From Hemibagrus wyckioides (lineage: Eukaryota; Chordata; Actinopteri; Siluriformes; Bagridae), in the NCBI RefSeq assembly GCF_019097595.1, contig NC_080734.1, forward strand, positions 11,064,392 to 11,128,391: 64,000 nt of DNA. Direction: 5' to 3'. Made by a program: the position numbers and the translations under genes. Below, piece after piece: positions 12,663 through 25,012 of this stretch. A model generated the notes under the pieces. The model saw nothing but the letters and a program-made list of their open reading frames with translations, ran no database searches and was not told the origin of the DNA. Position 1 is the stretch's first letter. Each line of letters opens with the position of its first letter.

Positions 12663-13432
12663 GAATTTAAACTTTAATGCCCGTAATATTTTCCTAGTGT
12701 TTGCAAGGTTTGATAGCTTTTCTGATTGGATTTGTACTTTGTGATTGTGTACTGCTGACTTTACTAGTCTGCACATCTATCATTATCATGAAGACATTGT
12801 GTCTGTTTTTTTGTGTCTTATATCAACTATAATAAGACGTTTTTTGGTGATTAAAATACGTATGTTGCAGATTTACAGCACATCTATACCAGATCTTCAA
12901 GAGCAACAAAAACAAAAACATAGGCAGCATGCAGGAACTAGCTTGGCTAAAAGTAAAAAGCTAGCTGAAACAACTTCTGAAACAACTGTGGTTTTAGCAT
13001 GGGTACTTACCATTTTTGATTGTCAGCTCTTTAGGGTTCTCCAGCGATGGTTGGTGGTCTTCTATGCCTAAGCGTTGATCTATAACACTGACATTACCAC
13101 AACATATTTAATAGCAGTTCTTATTTTGTTCTTTGGATTGTAGCATGATGAGATATCCACTGTTGTTTGAGTCCAAACAGAAAAAAACTGCTCTGACGTT
13201 AGAGGTGCAGTTAGGTCTCTGATGGTTAAACAGGTGGGGTTAAGATTTTGGATTGTAATTTTTTATTTTTTTTTTATTAGTCCTTGAACATTCTGTCATT
13301 CTCACAAATGAACACAAAGCTCCACCCCAAGAATTTGTTCAGCTAGAGTCAGCATTAGCAGGGAATACCAGGACAACACTTTCTTGTGCATATGGACAAT
13401 CAACAGATTGAAAGCCCAGTTAGAATACAATA

Positions 13433-13966
13433 CACATTATATTTCCAAAGGTTTTGTGATACTCCTCCAAAACATTGTATTCAGGTGTTGTTTTTCAGGG
13501 GTTAGGTTTGGCCCCTCATTTCCAGTGAAAGCTTAATGCTTCAGCATACCAAGACATTTTGGACAATTTCATGCTCCCAGCTTTGTGGGAACAGTTTGGG
13601 GATGACCCCTTCCTGTTCCAACATGACTGTACACTGGTACACAAAGCAAGGTCCATAAAGACATGGATGAGTGAGTTTGGTGTGGAGGAACTTGACTGTC
13701 CTGCACAGAGTCCTGACCTCAACCTGATAGAACACCTTTGGGATGAATTAGAGCAGAGACTGTGAGCCAGGTCTTTTCATCCAACATCAGTGCCTGACCA
13801 AACAAGTGCGCTTTTTAGGAAACTCCCATAAACACACTCCTAAACCTTGTGGAAAGCCTTCCCAGAAGAGTTGAAGCTGTTATAGCTGCAAAGGGCGGAG
13901 AGATAACTCCATATTACATTCATGTGCATGTATAGGCAGATATTCCGAAACTTTTGGCAATATATT
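13433..13966 (+). mobile_element. internally deleted Tc1-like element (family of the 35.6-kb copy)
   Basis: Left end resembles the CACTATATTGCCAAAAGT repeat, and the right end reads CTTTTGGCAATATA. The N-terminal (DNA-binding) part of the transposase is missing. The body begins at the TTTTTCAGGGG stretch and continues through the second catalytic Asp (FQHDCTLVHKAR) and [15 protein letters not shown], then decays. It shares its left junction with the copies at 50760 and 60720. Confidence 0.8.
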
Positions 13967-16900
13967 TTACACACAAAATTTGTGTTAGATTTTTATAAGA
14001 ATGGTTATGAATGCCGTTACTCTGTACTATTCGATTCATTATGTAAATCTGTCCATTCATACAATTCAAAGCTTTATACAGCCTGTTTTCACCAGAAAAA
14101 GATATTGCAGCTTAAAGAATATTTTTATGACCATTAATTATACTAAATCAATTCAATCCCTTCATTAAAAAAAAACAGTTCAGCTTTGAGGTGAACATGA
14201 AACATGCTGGATCTATCCAAATACATTTCATATCCCCATCATATCAGGAGTTATTTCCCATGAGTATCCCCCTCCCTGACCTTTTCCCAAAGCTATGCAG
14301 TGCAAATATCACCTCATTTCATGTTAGCTGGGGAACTGAAATGAAAGTGGTCTTCCTCCCTGTGGGGGCTAACCTTCCCAAACATGTGCTGAATAACCTT
14401 TCTCGCAAACTGTATCTGGATCTGTGCCGCATGATACGCCCCTGATATGCAGTGTGAAAGAGAGAAGGGTAAATGCACCCTGACCTGGAAAATGAATTGA
14501 TTCTAATTGTGAAAAATCATTTGGAAAAGCTGCCAATTTATTAGGTACACTACGACACAACAATCACCCACCTCCAAACCCTCAGGTATACCATCTACAA
14601 GTTGCCTGTCATTATGATTGTGGTATTGAGTATGAATAAGACAGAAAAGCATTACAAGCATTAGCTAATATTGAGGGCTATAATGGAGCAAACAATGATT
14701 TTGTTAATGTTTATCATATGTTTGGCTGACATCTTGAGATTTTTTTAAAATATTTTACAATAAATGAGCCTTAAAAACTCCTAATGATGGGACAACCTGT
14801 AGACTCAAGGAATATGCACAGGCATTTTTCACAAAAATCACACAAGCAAACAAATGGCATATAACCAGAATCTGTCGATCATCACCTTTCATCTTGTCTG
14901 ATTAAATGACTTCGTTTTGCATCATGCTGATGGAATGAGCTCAAAAGTAAAAGCCTGTGGTGGCATCTGTATGATTTGAGGAATGTTTCCTGGCACATGT
15001 TAGGGCTTGTGTGACTCAGTGTATATCACTGAATTGCATCTGAACATCACTGTTAATCAAGTTCACTCCTTCTCGGCTACAGTTTATCTACACCCACTAT
15101 GATAAAGTCACACGACAATTAGCATCATTAAATGCTTTTTAGTGAGTTTTCATTGCTTCAATACAGGTGGAAAGCACCTTGTAGAAACCATGTCCAGATG
15201 AATTTTTTGAACTGTATCCTTTTTGTCTCTTTAGAAGAAACTTGATAAGAGAGGATAAAAAGGTCAAGACCCATCTCACAATAGGAATGAAAAGCAGTTC
15301 CTACCGTGATTGCTTAAAACAGACAGGCTTAGCCGACAGATTACTGTATCATGTCTGGTCACCTCCTCTTGTCGTCTACTTCCCCTCAGACTAAGAGATT
15401 CATGCGGCTGTCTGTTGGGAAGCTGCGGAGATATGCAGTCCCTGTAAATCCCACCAACGCACAGAGGCGTGAAAGTGGGAACGTGCTGGTGCTGACCAAC
15501 GGAAAAGCCGAGATTAGACAGCCTGGGAGAGGAAGGAGACAGTTTGCTTTGCAGAGTCTGTGTTTACAGAAAGAACGCGTTTATCTGTTTTCACTTTCTA
15601 TTTCCACTTTAGTTGTAATTGTAGTGTCTATACCACAAAATGACAGAGAAAAACAGTCTGCTGTGCCCAACATAAACAGAGGAGTACTGGCAGACATGAA
15701 AGAGATATCAGACTGTAAAGAATCACCCTGGGATGTAGACCTCCCCTCCTTCATAGATTAGATTATCAGTATCTGGGTTTGCTGCACACACATGCGGATG
15801 TCCTTGCCCAGGGAAATGAACGCACCATTCCAGGGTGGAGGTCCAATTCTCTTGGAAATAAAAATAAATGTGAGTGTTCTGGCCATCTTCAGTGTGTGCT
15901 GAAGCTGTCTTAAAGTCATTAGAATTGCAAAATCTCGGGACTGATTTAAAAAAAAAGCTTTTTTCATGTATGAAATCAGAAGCCGAGTGAGCATGATCAG
16001 CATTATCTGAATGACATCACCACACCTTTTTATGACAAGTAGCTGTGGGCAGTACAATGCTGCATTTCAAATTACGCTCCGTCTATCTTTGGACCGCGTA
16101 ATCAGTGAATACTGGTGATTTTCATCAAGGTTTAAGTGGCTCTTGAGAGCCCCAGAGCGCAGAGAAATGACCACCTCCACCTCAAAGCTTGCTGATTACT
16201 GCATTCTCCAGCTGTGTCAGTAAAGGTCCACAGCTACATCGCAGCTATTGTCTGCTCTCAAGCACAAGATTCACCCCCACCCTAGCATAAAGTTCAAATC
16301 TAAATGCTGTCTCCTGTTTCATCTAATCAGTCACAATGCCACCTCTGTTTCTGACATTTATTCTGATTTTATGTTTATTTGGCATTTCATCTTTTGTCCT
16401 TGCAAAAAAAAAAAAAAAAGTCACCATGGTGTTGATTTTATACTCTAAACTGATAACAGCATGGTGTGAACTGAACGACACTATCGTCTGCATAACAACA
16501 CTGCATAATAAGACCTGTTTCTTTAGCATGAGATGCCAAACACTCGGTAAGATAAAGGGCTTTGGTGATTAATAACACGAGTCACGAATAAAAGAAAAAC
16601 AGGGATACTGACTTTATACTGTATTTATACAGCTTATGGCCCTTTGTTAAAGTCAACAATAAAGATCACTGAGAGATATCAAAGTGCACTGTGATGAATC
16701 TAATAAAGGATAACCAGGTCCTACGCGCAGGCTAGGATAGTATCTCAGACATGGTTGTTTAAGATGGTTATTTATTTAGAAATGATAGCACTTTATTTGT
16801 AGCCACTAATTGTCCAAGCATAAAGTCACTGAATTTTGTGCCACACAGCATTATTCATGTTTTGCGCACATTTTCATGTTTTTAAAAAGGTATTGCATGG

Positions 16901-18532
16901 CCTCGCTGGCTATTGCATTTGCTTTTAGGAAGTGGATGATGCATGCGAGAGAGGTACTAAAGCATGGCCCTGATTTGTGAGAGCTGGAAAAGGAGGTCTG
17001 CTGCTCGGCTATGAGAGGACAGATGGCTCGTGATGGCTCTTTTAGCTCAGCGCGAGAGGCCGCCGCTCCATCATCATCATCTCCACAAGCATTAACAGAT
17101 GATTGGACTGGATAAAGCGTTACAGCCCCTCACCAGTGTAAAGCGCTAAGATTTTCTTTTAAATAAAAAAAAGTCAATGGCTGTAAGCAAAGTAAGATTT
17201 GATTAAGAACTTGAAAATGCTTGAAAGTGCTTGCTGCTAAAGCGCTGCTTTATGGTTCCATGGAAACAAATTATTTCATTAGATGTTTAGAGAGGGTGTG
17301 GGTCATTTGCAGTATGCACTGCTTCCATACTGAACAGAGCTAACTGGTTGTGAAAAACAGTTGTTTACAATTAGAATTATACCTGTATGTTATTGTTAAC
17401 TAAACTTTATTAGTACATTCAGGAAAATCAGCTACGTTGTAAAAATGATTGCCTGAATCTGTGCTGTGGAATGGAAGAGATAGAGCATTGCAGCTAGTAG
17501 TGGCAGAGGAAATGTCATGGTGACAGTAATGAGAAGACTACTGTGTATATATCATGACTAGCTGCAGGTGTTTTAGAACTCAAGAACCAATCCAATGCAA
17601 AGGGGCTTCCTGGTGTGCCATAACATATCCACTCAATGGATTTCCTACAAAATTACACCGCTGTCATACTCCTTAAAGCCTTGTTTTGTTTTTCACCAGC
17701 AGAACAGTGACTTACAAGCTGGGGATGGTTTAATGGGTTATTGCCTTCACCAAAACACACACAAGGGGCCAAGTCTGAGGCTGAGCCCTTTGTAATATCA
17801 GTTTTATAGTTTCCAGCTGCTGGAATGATGAGTGAATGTCAGAGAGATGCCACATATCCCCCAGAGTTTGATGTTAATGGCGTCTCGGCAATCATTTCTG
17901 TTTATGAACCTGGAGCTGTAGACTGCAAGAAACCGCTTTTCTGCCAGTCCGTCCCTCCTACCTGTTTATTAAAGGAACGGTTTGGGGAAATGTCAAGTTT
18001 ATCATTTCAAGCCAGCATCAACTCTGCATGTGTGTTAATTTGACCCACAGAATTTTAACTTTCATTGCTTGTTAGCTACTTTTGTCTCATGGCTACCAGA
18101 CAAAGATAGAAAAGCAAGATTTGGACAGCAGACAAGTAGCAAATGATTGACTACATTTGAGGTAAGTAGGATATTTGTGTAAATCTGAGTTTTCCACAAA
18201 TCGTTCCTGAAATCCTGTTTAGCTCAAAGGGATGTAGTGCAGCTGCTCAAAGTACACTCTGCTGCTTTGTTCCTTCCCAGCTGCAAATTTCAGCCCTTTT
18301 TAGTGAACATCTTTTGCTGTGGGTTCATTTGAAGCCTTTCGGAGAGGTGATGAGTGGCACCAGGGTGTAAATGGCAGCGGTGAACTGAGGTGTGTGTGGC
18401 AGGGCATTGGTGAATGCTTAAGAGACTGACTCCATGCAAAGCTTTCACTTCAAATGCGCAGGTTCAACAATTCAAGGTGAATGCCCATCTGTTCAGTGAC
18501 CTCTGCTGCAAGTGCTGAAGGTGAACAAAGCC

Positions 18533-18534
<2 letters not shown>

Positions 18535-18564
<30 letters not shown>
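18535..18564. repeat. (TG)n microsatellite
   Basis: Fifteen TG units, uninterrupted. Confidence 0.95.
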
Positions 18565-18567
<3 letters not shown>

Positions 18568-18880
18568 ATGCTGCTATTCCTGATGACTCTTTGAAAGTGA
18601 ATTACACTCTTTGAGGAAAGGAAACAAGAAAAATGCACTATGTAAACAAACATTAGATGGGTTCACATTGTATTGCCTCAACAGGCTGGTCTTTAATTAC
18701 ACATCTTTAGCCTTCCGCTGACCCTGTGAGACTGCATTATTCCCCAGCGTGTGGCTAGTGGCCAGACTGAGGTGACCCCTATCTGCCAGCACTACACTGC
18801 AGCAAACGCTGCTTCCATCAAAGCCACTATTGTATCAACCATTTGGAGGGATCAGATGATGCTCCTTCTCCCTCCCTCAC

Positions 18881-18949
18881 TCTCTCTCTCTCCCTCTCTC
18901 TCACACACAAACACACACACACACACACACACACGCGAACACACACACA
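18881..18949. repeat. compound (CT)n/(CA)n microsatellite
   Basis: CT-rich tract passing into CA repeats, interrupted by CAAACA near 18907-18912 and by CGCGAACA near 18933-18940. Confidence 0.9.
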
Positions 18950-19195
18950 TATTTCCTGCTGGCAAGCAAAACATCAAAGCTTCATTGCTATATTTCCTGC
19001 AGGTGAGTGAATACTCCAGTGCTACAAATATGGCTACATTTTTACATGTAAAATTATGTAAAATAAGTGACTAGTACTACAGGGTGCTCCAGGGTGAACT
19101 CATAGCTAACCATAGACAGGGATGGGCAAGAATATATAGGCCTACAAACCAAAATGTATTTTAAAACATAACACACTACATATATAATACATAGA

Positions 19196-19620
19196 CTCAC
19201 TGAGCACTTTATAAGGAACACCTGTATACCTACTCCACATGTTCTTCATGACACTGAGAACTGAGAATTCCACAGTCAGCCAAGAACAGAGAGCTGAGGC
19301 TGTAGTGGCCACAGGCTCACCAACACCAGACAGCTGAGGACTGGAAAAATGTAGCCTGCTCTGATGAATTTTAGTTTCTGCTGAGGCGTACAGATGATGG
19401 GGTCGGAATCCGGTGCCAACAGCATGAATCCATGTACACAACCTGCCTTGTGTTAACAGTCCAGACTGGTGGAGGTGGTGTAATGGTATACAGAATGTTT
19501 AGGCCCATTAATACCAATCATCATGTAAATGCCACAGCCCATTTGAGTATTGTTGCTGACTGTGTGCATCCCTTCATGACCACAATTTATCCTCTTCTAA
19601 TTGCTACCAGGATTGCATGA
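19196..19620 (+). mobile_element. Tc1/mariner-like remnant
   Basis: Begins at CACTGAGCACTTTATAAGGAACACC, a start shared by many fish DNA-transposon copies. Transposase-like text follows: DWKNVACSDEF around the first Asp (19340-19370), then TVQTGGGGVMVYRMF and ATAHLSIVADCVHPFM. Only the middle of a transposase is left, with stops; the right terminal repeat was not found. Confidence 0.65.
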
Positions 19621-21407
19621 CCATCTTTGTACACAGTGCAATCATGCAAGTGTAAAGAAAAAAAAACAATGCAAATTACAAATGTTATTACTTTATAGTT
19701 CAATTCATTTATAGGATTTCAACACACTTTTGAAAGAATGCATAATGAATGTCTATTCAGTTCATCTTTCCTTATAATTCGGTGGTATTAGATGAAAACA
19801 GAGGCTCCTCTGTGTTAACCTTAAATACAAATTCTTTTAAAATGCTTTCATCATAAGTGAGTTTGGAATAAAGATATTTCTTTTCGGAACATATCATGTC
19901 ACAAGTGTCAAAATGTTTGTCCACTGTGTGTTCGATTAAGACCATGTTGAAACCTGCTGGAGTATTCCTTAAATTGTATGTAATGAGCAATGTTGTTGTT
20001 GTTGTTGTTGTGCACCTGCATTTCCTTTTAAGCACTAGTTCAAAATCAATGTGCTATGTGGCCTTGTTTATGTGGACAAAGCACACTTTACATCTTAATA
20101 TAATTTACAGCTACAATCTCATAGACCAATTTGCAAAAATGCCATAGCAAACCCAAGCAGTAAATTTTTAAAACCACATGAGAACAGTGTACAGCACATG
20201 AAAATCCCAGCTGATAATGGACAGACCGCGGTGTTAGAGACAGGCCGCATAAATGAGGTCAGAGCTGTGCAGTGAGCGGCCTGAAGCCGTGACAGCTCCA
20301 TTACCCAGAGGTGGGCAGATGCCTGGCAGCCTGCAGCCGAGGCAGGTGGAAAGGGAGTTGGGCAAGGGTGAGCAGGTGTTCTCCCTGTGGGCACCACACT
20401 CCCCCATCCAACACCCCCAGCCATGCACACTCCCCCTGACACACACATACACTCTCCCCACCTGGCCACTCATACTGCAGCCCTTAGCTAAGCACAGCTC
20501 CGCATAACAGCCACTGTCTATGACAGGAGAGCATGAAGGACAGAAGGCACTACCCTTCAATTCTAAAAGGAATTGACCTGAGATCAAAAGAGCTGTGTGC
20601 GAGGGTAAATTGGAGTCTCTGCGCAAGTGGGCAAGGGAAGTTAGAAATGCACAGCGGTCACAATTTGTTTTGTGGTTGGTGCTGACATGGGCGGGAAAGC
20701 CCAAAGAGCTCCAGGTGAAACTAGCATTATGTTCCAGAACGCACCTGTGTGTGTGTGTGGTGTGTGTGTGTGTGTGTTAGTATGCACTCATTCTACAGAA
20801 ATACCCTGCAACCCATATCTACGGGGCCTCCGTTCTTTACTAACAGACTGGTGTGACCTCGTCTATTTCCACATAAAGTTCTCTGAACAAACTGAGTTTC
20901 TGTCCTCCTCACACACCCTCAGTGTGTTTTAAACACCTAGGAGCCAGAAGCAGGACTGAAGCCAGATCAGACGCACTGTCCAATTCTCACTGCTTCCAGG
21001 CTTTGATGTTTCAGCACTGCTATGAGGCCGTGCAGCTAACAGCACCTGTCCTGTGAAGTCATGCCTCAGGCATCTCTCACACTGCAAGCCAGAGAGTATG
21101 TGAGCCGCGGGCCAGCATGTCGGTGGGATTCAATATGTTGGTGTTACAGATGTGTAACTCCCCGACATGCCTGCCAGCTGCCCTGCTTGAGTTGATATGA
21201 CTTTCTAAAAGCATGCACAAGCATACAGATAAAATTTACCACTACACCACTATATGGTTATATTTGTAAGTTCTTACAGTGTGAATGCAAAACCAGTTGC
21301 CTAGTAATGTTACCTAACGTACATCAGCACACAGTTTTACATCAGAACAGGCAAGAGTATTTTGTTTAAGAATTTCTAATAAATTCAATCAATATTTCTC
21401 TCATCTA

Positions 21408-22560
21408 GTGTGGTGCTAGAAAGTGTGAATCCTTTATAATTTTCTGGATTTCTGCATAACTTTGACCTGACGTGATCAGATCTTCTGAAGCATTATCTTC
21501 TGAAACTGAAGTATTATCGTTTTTACATTTATTATTTCCAATATATAAATATCCAAATATCTTTGTCAGAAACATTATGTGAACCTCTAGGACTATAAGA
21601 CAATTTAAAGAGGTAATTGAAGTCAGGTTCCAATCAAGGAGATGGAATAAGATTAGCCGTCTCTCCTATATTTCAAGAACATAACCATATGTTCTTCACT
21701 ATCAAAATCTGGTCTTCACCACCAGGTTTATGGAAGTGTGCCATATCCAGATCAAAGGATATTCCTGTAGAGAGTTAGAAAAGCTCACCAGGCTGGACAC
21801 AAAAGGTTGCAAACCATTTCTAAGCCTCCATCAGTCCACTGTAATGCAACAGATATACAAATGGAGGAAATTCAGCACAACAGTTACTCTGCCAAGGAGG
21901 CATCCAGCAAAAGTCACTCCAAGGCCATGGCAAATAAAGTCACCAAAGAAAGGGTAACATCTAAGGTCCAAAAGGCCACTCTTGCATTGAAAAATCTCGA
22001 AGTCCACTATTAAGCGAACACCTAATAAAAATTATGTGTTTGACAGGATACCAAGGAGGAAGCTACTGAAACTTGTTTGAGTGTTTGCTCAAGACCATGT
22101 GGTTAAGGTCTGAAGCCAACTGAAAAAAATGTTCCATGGACAGATGGATTCTGTATAAAAAGCATAAATGGTAAAAAACAAAGTCCGAGCTCCAACATCA
22201 TCCCAATTATGAAGCATGGTGGTGGTAGTATAATAGTTTGGGGGGCTTTTCTGCCTCAGATCCAGGATGGCCTGTTATTATTAATGGATATATGAATTAT
22301 GGATCGTACCAGCAAATTCCACCAGGAAAATGTCAGGGTATCTGTAAATGAACTGAAGCTTAACTTTAAGTAGGTCATACAGCAAGACAAACCCCCAAAG
22401 CAGACACATAAGTCTAAAAAGAAATGGTTTAAGCAAAATAAAAATGTAACATTTTGGAAAGTCAAAGTCAAGCCCCAATAAAAATGTTGAAGGACCTATA
22501 AAAAGCACTTATTACAAGAAAGTCCTTCAGCATCATTGAGCAGTTTTGTGAGAAGTAATG
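21408..22560 (+). mobile_element. Tc1-like remnant with long decayed coding region
   Basis: Starts GTGTGGTGCTAGAAAGTGTGAATCC, resembling the fish Tc1 end that continues TTTATAATTTTCTGGATTTCTGCATAA. Inside are transposase relics: the HTH-like stretch 21730-22013, MKHGGGSIIVWGAF near 22210 and an ILQDNPPKQTHKSKKK segment near 22380. Many stops and frameshifts. The right end could not be fixed. Confidence 0.65.
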
Positions 22561-23448
22561 GGTCAAAATTGAAAAATGAATTGTGATTATTTGCCATAAA
22601 ACAAGAACTTGGAAACCACTGAGTATCTTTAACATACCAAGCTGGCAACCCTATCATTAACTGTCTGTCCACTTCTCATCCGCCAAGCATTGAGGAAGAG
22701 TGATCACTTTATGAAAATGAAGAATGGCTGATACAAGTAGTGGACCTCTGCCTCAATGGACGATCCACAAATTAGAAAATATAAATCATAAAATGATAAT
22801 AATCTATGTGTACACGGCAATATGAAAAAAAGTGTTCTAGTGCTCTCATGTCTTCTAGGCACATTTTAGGAGCTTCACTTGTGTTGAGTTGGACAGAAGC
22901 CCTGGTAACCTGTGCTGAGTGTCAGAGCGTGCGCTTCGTGAACAAGCTAAGGTGTTCTCCTTCTCACACCTTTCAGAAACAGCTGAGAAAAAAAAAACTA
23001 TTATTCTGAAACCCTACACCATTTGGCCCATGTTCCATTCAGTATAGAACACAGAGGGAACACCTGAAAGACTCGAGTTTCATATGATGGTTCAAGAGAT
23101 GCTATTGAATCGTGTTAGGTTACACAATGTCCTTTTGTTTTTCAACATTTCAGGAAGAAAAGGTCAGAAAGCACTCAATAACACACTGTGTAACAAGGGA
23201 AACCTTCATTTGTGTAGCGTAATCTACCAATGCTTCATGTTGGTATGAAGCATGGTCTCATAGAGCATCACGATTTCCAGCCTAGGAAATGGTAACTGAG
23301 AAGTGGTTTATGGAGCAAGTATTAAACTGTAGGCTTTGTCATAAAGTTGCTCTCTATGTGCACTGCATAAGTATACTATGAAATATGCTATGGTGTTGTG
23401 TGGGATGCAGCCCAAGGTTGCATGAGACACTAGATGGGCCATTGTACA

Positions 23449-23521
<73 letters not shown>
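23449..23521. repeat. (GA)n tract
   Basis: About 70 bases of near-pure GA with two small interruptions (GACAGAG, GAAGGAG). A homopurine mirror repeat. Confidence 0.95.
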
Positions 23522-23524
<3 letters not shown>

Positions 23525-23626
23525 TGACCCTGTGCATGTTTTTATATCTTGGTGGAGACTACATGACCCCACAAAGATTATATAATATCAGACTATATTT
23601 GGCTGGTTCCCATAAAAACATTTTTC

Positions 23627-23650
23627 ATTCATTCATTCATTCATTCATGA

Positions 23651-23710
<60 letters not shown>
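23627..23710. repeat. (TTCA)n then (GAAA)n tract
   Basis: Five to six TTCA units followed by about 15 GAAA units (23649-23710), 100 bp past the GA tract. Confidence 0.95.
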
Positions 23711-24547
23711 GGTAAATTTTCTAATTGATGTTAATGTAAGGGTTAGCATTAGGTGTAATAGTAGCATTAATTAGCTAATTAACAAATGATCTCAGTTGGA
23801 GGTTCTCAAAAGAATTGTGCCCCCCCCTTCTCTGTGTGTGTGTGTGTGTGTGCATTTGGATCACACACCAATGTCAGAAGAATTCAGTAAATTATTGCCA
23901 CATAACATTAATGACAGTGATGGAATTTTTTAACACATGTTTCATTCCTTCTTAAACGGTTGTCTTAGGAACAAACACTCCATCATGTTCCTAGGCTGAT
24001 CCCTATACACAGCATCTGTAGAATATGAGTGATTATTTGGCTGCAGACAAGAATCTCAGCATGTTTACCTGTTCTGAGAAAAGAACTCAAAATCTGTTTA
24101 CTCAAAACTCATTTATACTGGACGTCTGCGGGCAGCTGTTCAGTTTCACCGATCTGTTTAAACTGGGCAATATAATGCCAAGACCAACTACAGCCATTAC
24201 ACATTAATAAGAGGTTTAAAGGTTCTGAATCTGAACTAAACTGTTTAAAAAAAAAAAGTATCCAATTTTGTGTAGCTCTTCCATTTTGTCTTTAAGCCAC
24301 ATTGACAAATTCTTCTAGAGCTTAATTTACAAATGCATTCAATGCAACAAATGGCCGTAGACTTCAATTATAAATAAATTTGGATTAAACTGGATTTCTG
24401 CTTTATTCTCAGTGGAGTGATGTGTAGACATTAATGCCCATGTCAATGCAGAAGCGTTAGATGGGCGTGGAGCTTAATTTGTTTGTTTCACAGCCCTTGG
24501 GGATGTGTGTGAAACAACTCACTGGTTGATTTATGCTAGGAAATTTG

Positions 24548-24730
24548 TTACATGGTGGTTTAGTGGTTAGTGCATGTGCCTCGCACCTCTGAGGTTCCCA
24601 CCTTCACCCTTTTGTGCATGCTTCAAGATTTCTCTGGATACTCCAGTTTCATACTGGTGTCTAAATTGTCCAGACTGTGTGTGTGTGTGTACCTCCCGAC
24701 TCTGGCTCCAGGTTGCCCTATGGCTGGATT
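24548..24730 (+). repeat. diverged tRNA-SINE-like repeat just upstream of id2
   Basis: Head ACATGGTGGTTTAGTGGTTAGTGC (A box-like) with CCTCGCACCTCTGAGG, then TCTCTGGATACTCCAGTTTC, TCTAAATTGTCCAGACTGTGTGTG. This is the sense orientation of the family found inverted at 4080, 28930 and 52395. It ends about 110 bp before the id2 promoter CCAAT box. Confidence 0.55.
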
Positions 24731-24839
24731 TGTTATACTTTTTGCCTTTCCACTGCTGAGTGCGCGTGAAGCCAGGTCATCTACACGAGGAAAGCACGCA
24801 GAAAGAATTGTGGGCTGGTTTTCAAGCGCTCAAGTGTAG

Positions 24840-24960
24840 CCAATAGGATTACACTCACCCCCTGATTGACGTGTCCGCATGGACCAATCCGTGTCATTCT
24901 TTAGCCAGCATCATAAGCCCGTGCAATATATAAACCAAAACACAGCAAGCTCTGGAATAC
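24840..24960 (+). promoter_or_regulatory. id2: id2 core promoter (CCAAT boxes and TATA box)
   Basis: A TATATAAA box is at 24927-24934, placing the transcription start near 24958, about 55 bases before the ATG. CCAAT boxes lie at 24840-24844 and 24884-24888, and a TGACGTG CRE-like half site at 24867-24873. Position and spacing are typical of a compact TATA promoter. Factor binding is inferred. Confidence 0.75.
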
Positions 24961-25012
24961 ATCTGCGAGACAGAATTTCACGGTTTGTTACCGAGCAGGA
25001 AACAGGTTCAGT

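Larger units (their letters stand above)
8722..13432. other. gene-free region with a candidate regulatory block
   Basis: AT-rich unique DNA. The block at about 11490-11830 has clustered homeodomain-type TAATTA/ATTAAT sites. No coding exon recognised. Confidence 0.45.
13967..19195. other. gene-free region
   Basis: Unique AT-rich DNA with microsatellites. A 136-codon open frame at 15351-15761 has no recognisable domain. A GC-richer segment at about 16960-17120 may be regulatory. No gene supported. Confidence 0.45.
22561..24547. other. gene-free region upstream of id2 with purine tracts
   Basis: Holds the GA and GAAA tracts and a short GT run near 23835. Nothing else recognised. Confidence 0.45.

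Noticed and set aside
15351..15761. 136-codon open frame (+)
   Set aside because: No recognisable domain, compositionally ordinary, no splice partners or promoter; chance frame.
20234..20704. 156-codon open frame (-) overlapping another long frame at 20119-20469
   Set aside because: Cys/Gly/Ser-rich reading of a GC-richer non-coding stretch; overlapping frames on both strands and no homology.
23354..23715. Ser/Leu- and Arg/Glu-rich frames
   Set aside because: Pure translations of the GA and GAAA microsatellites.
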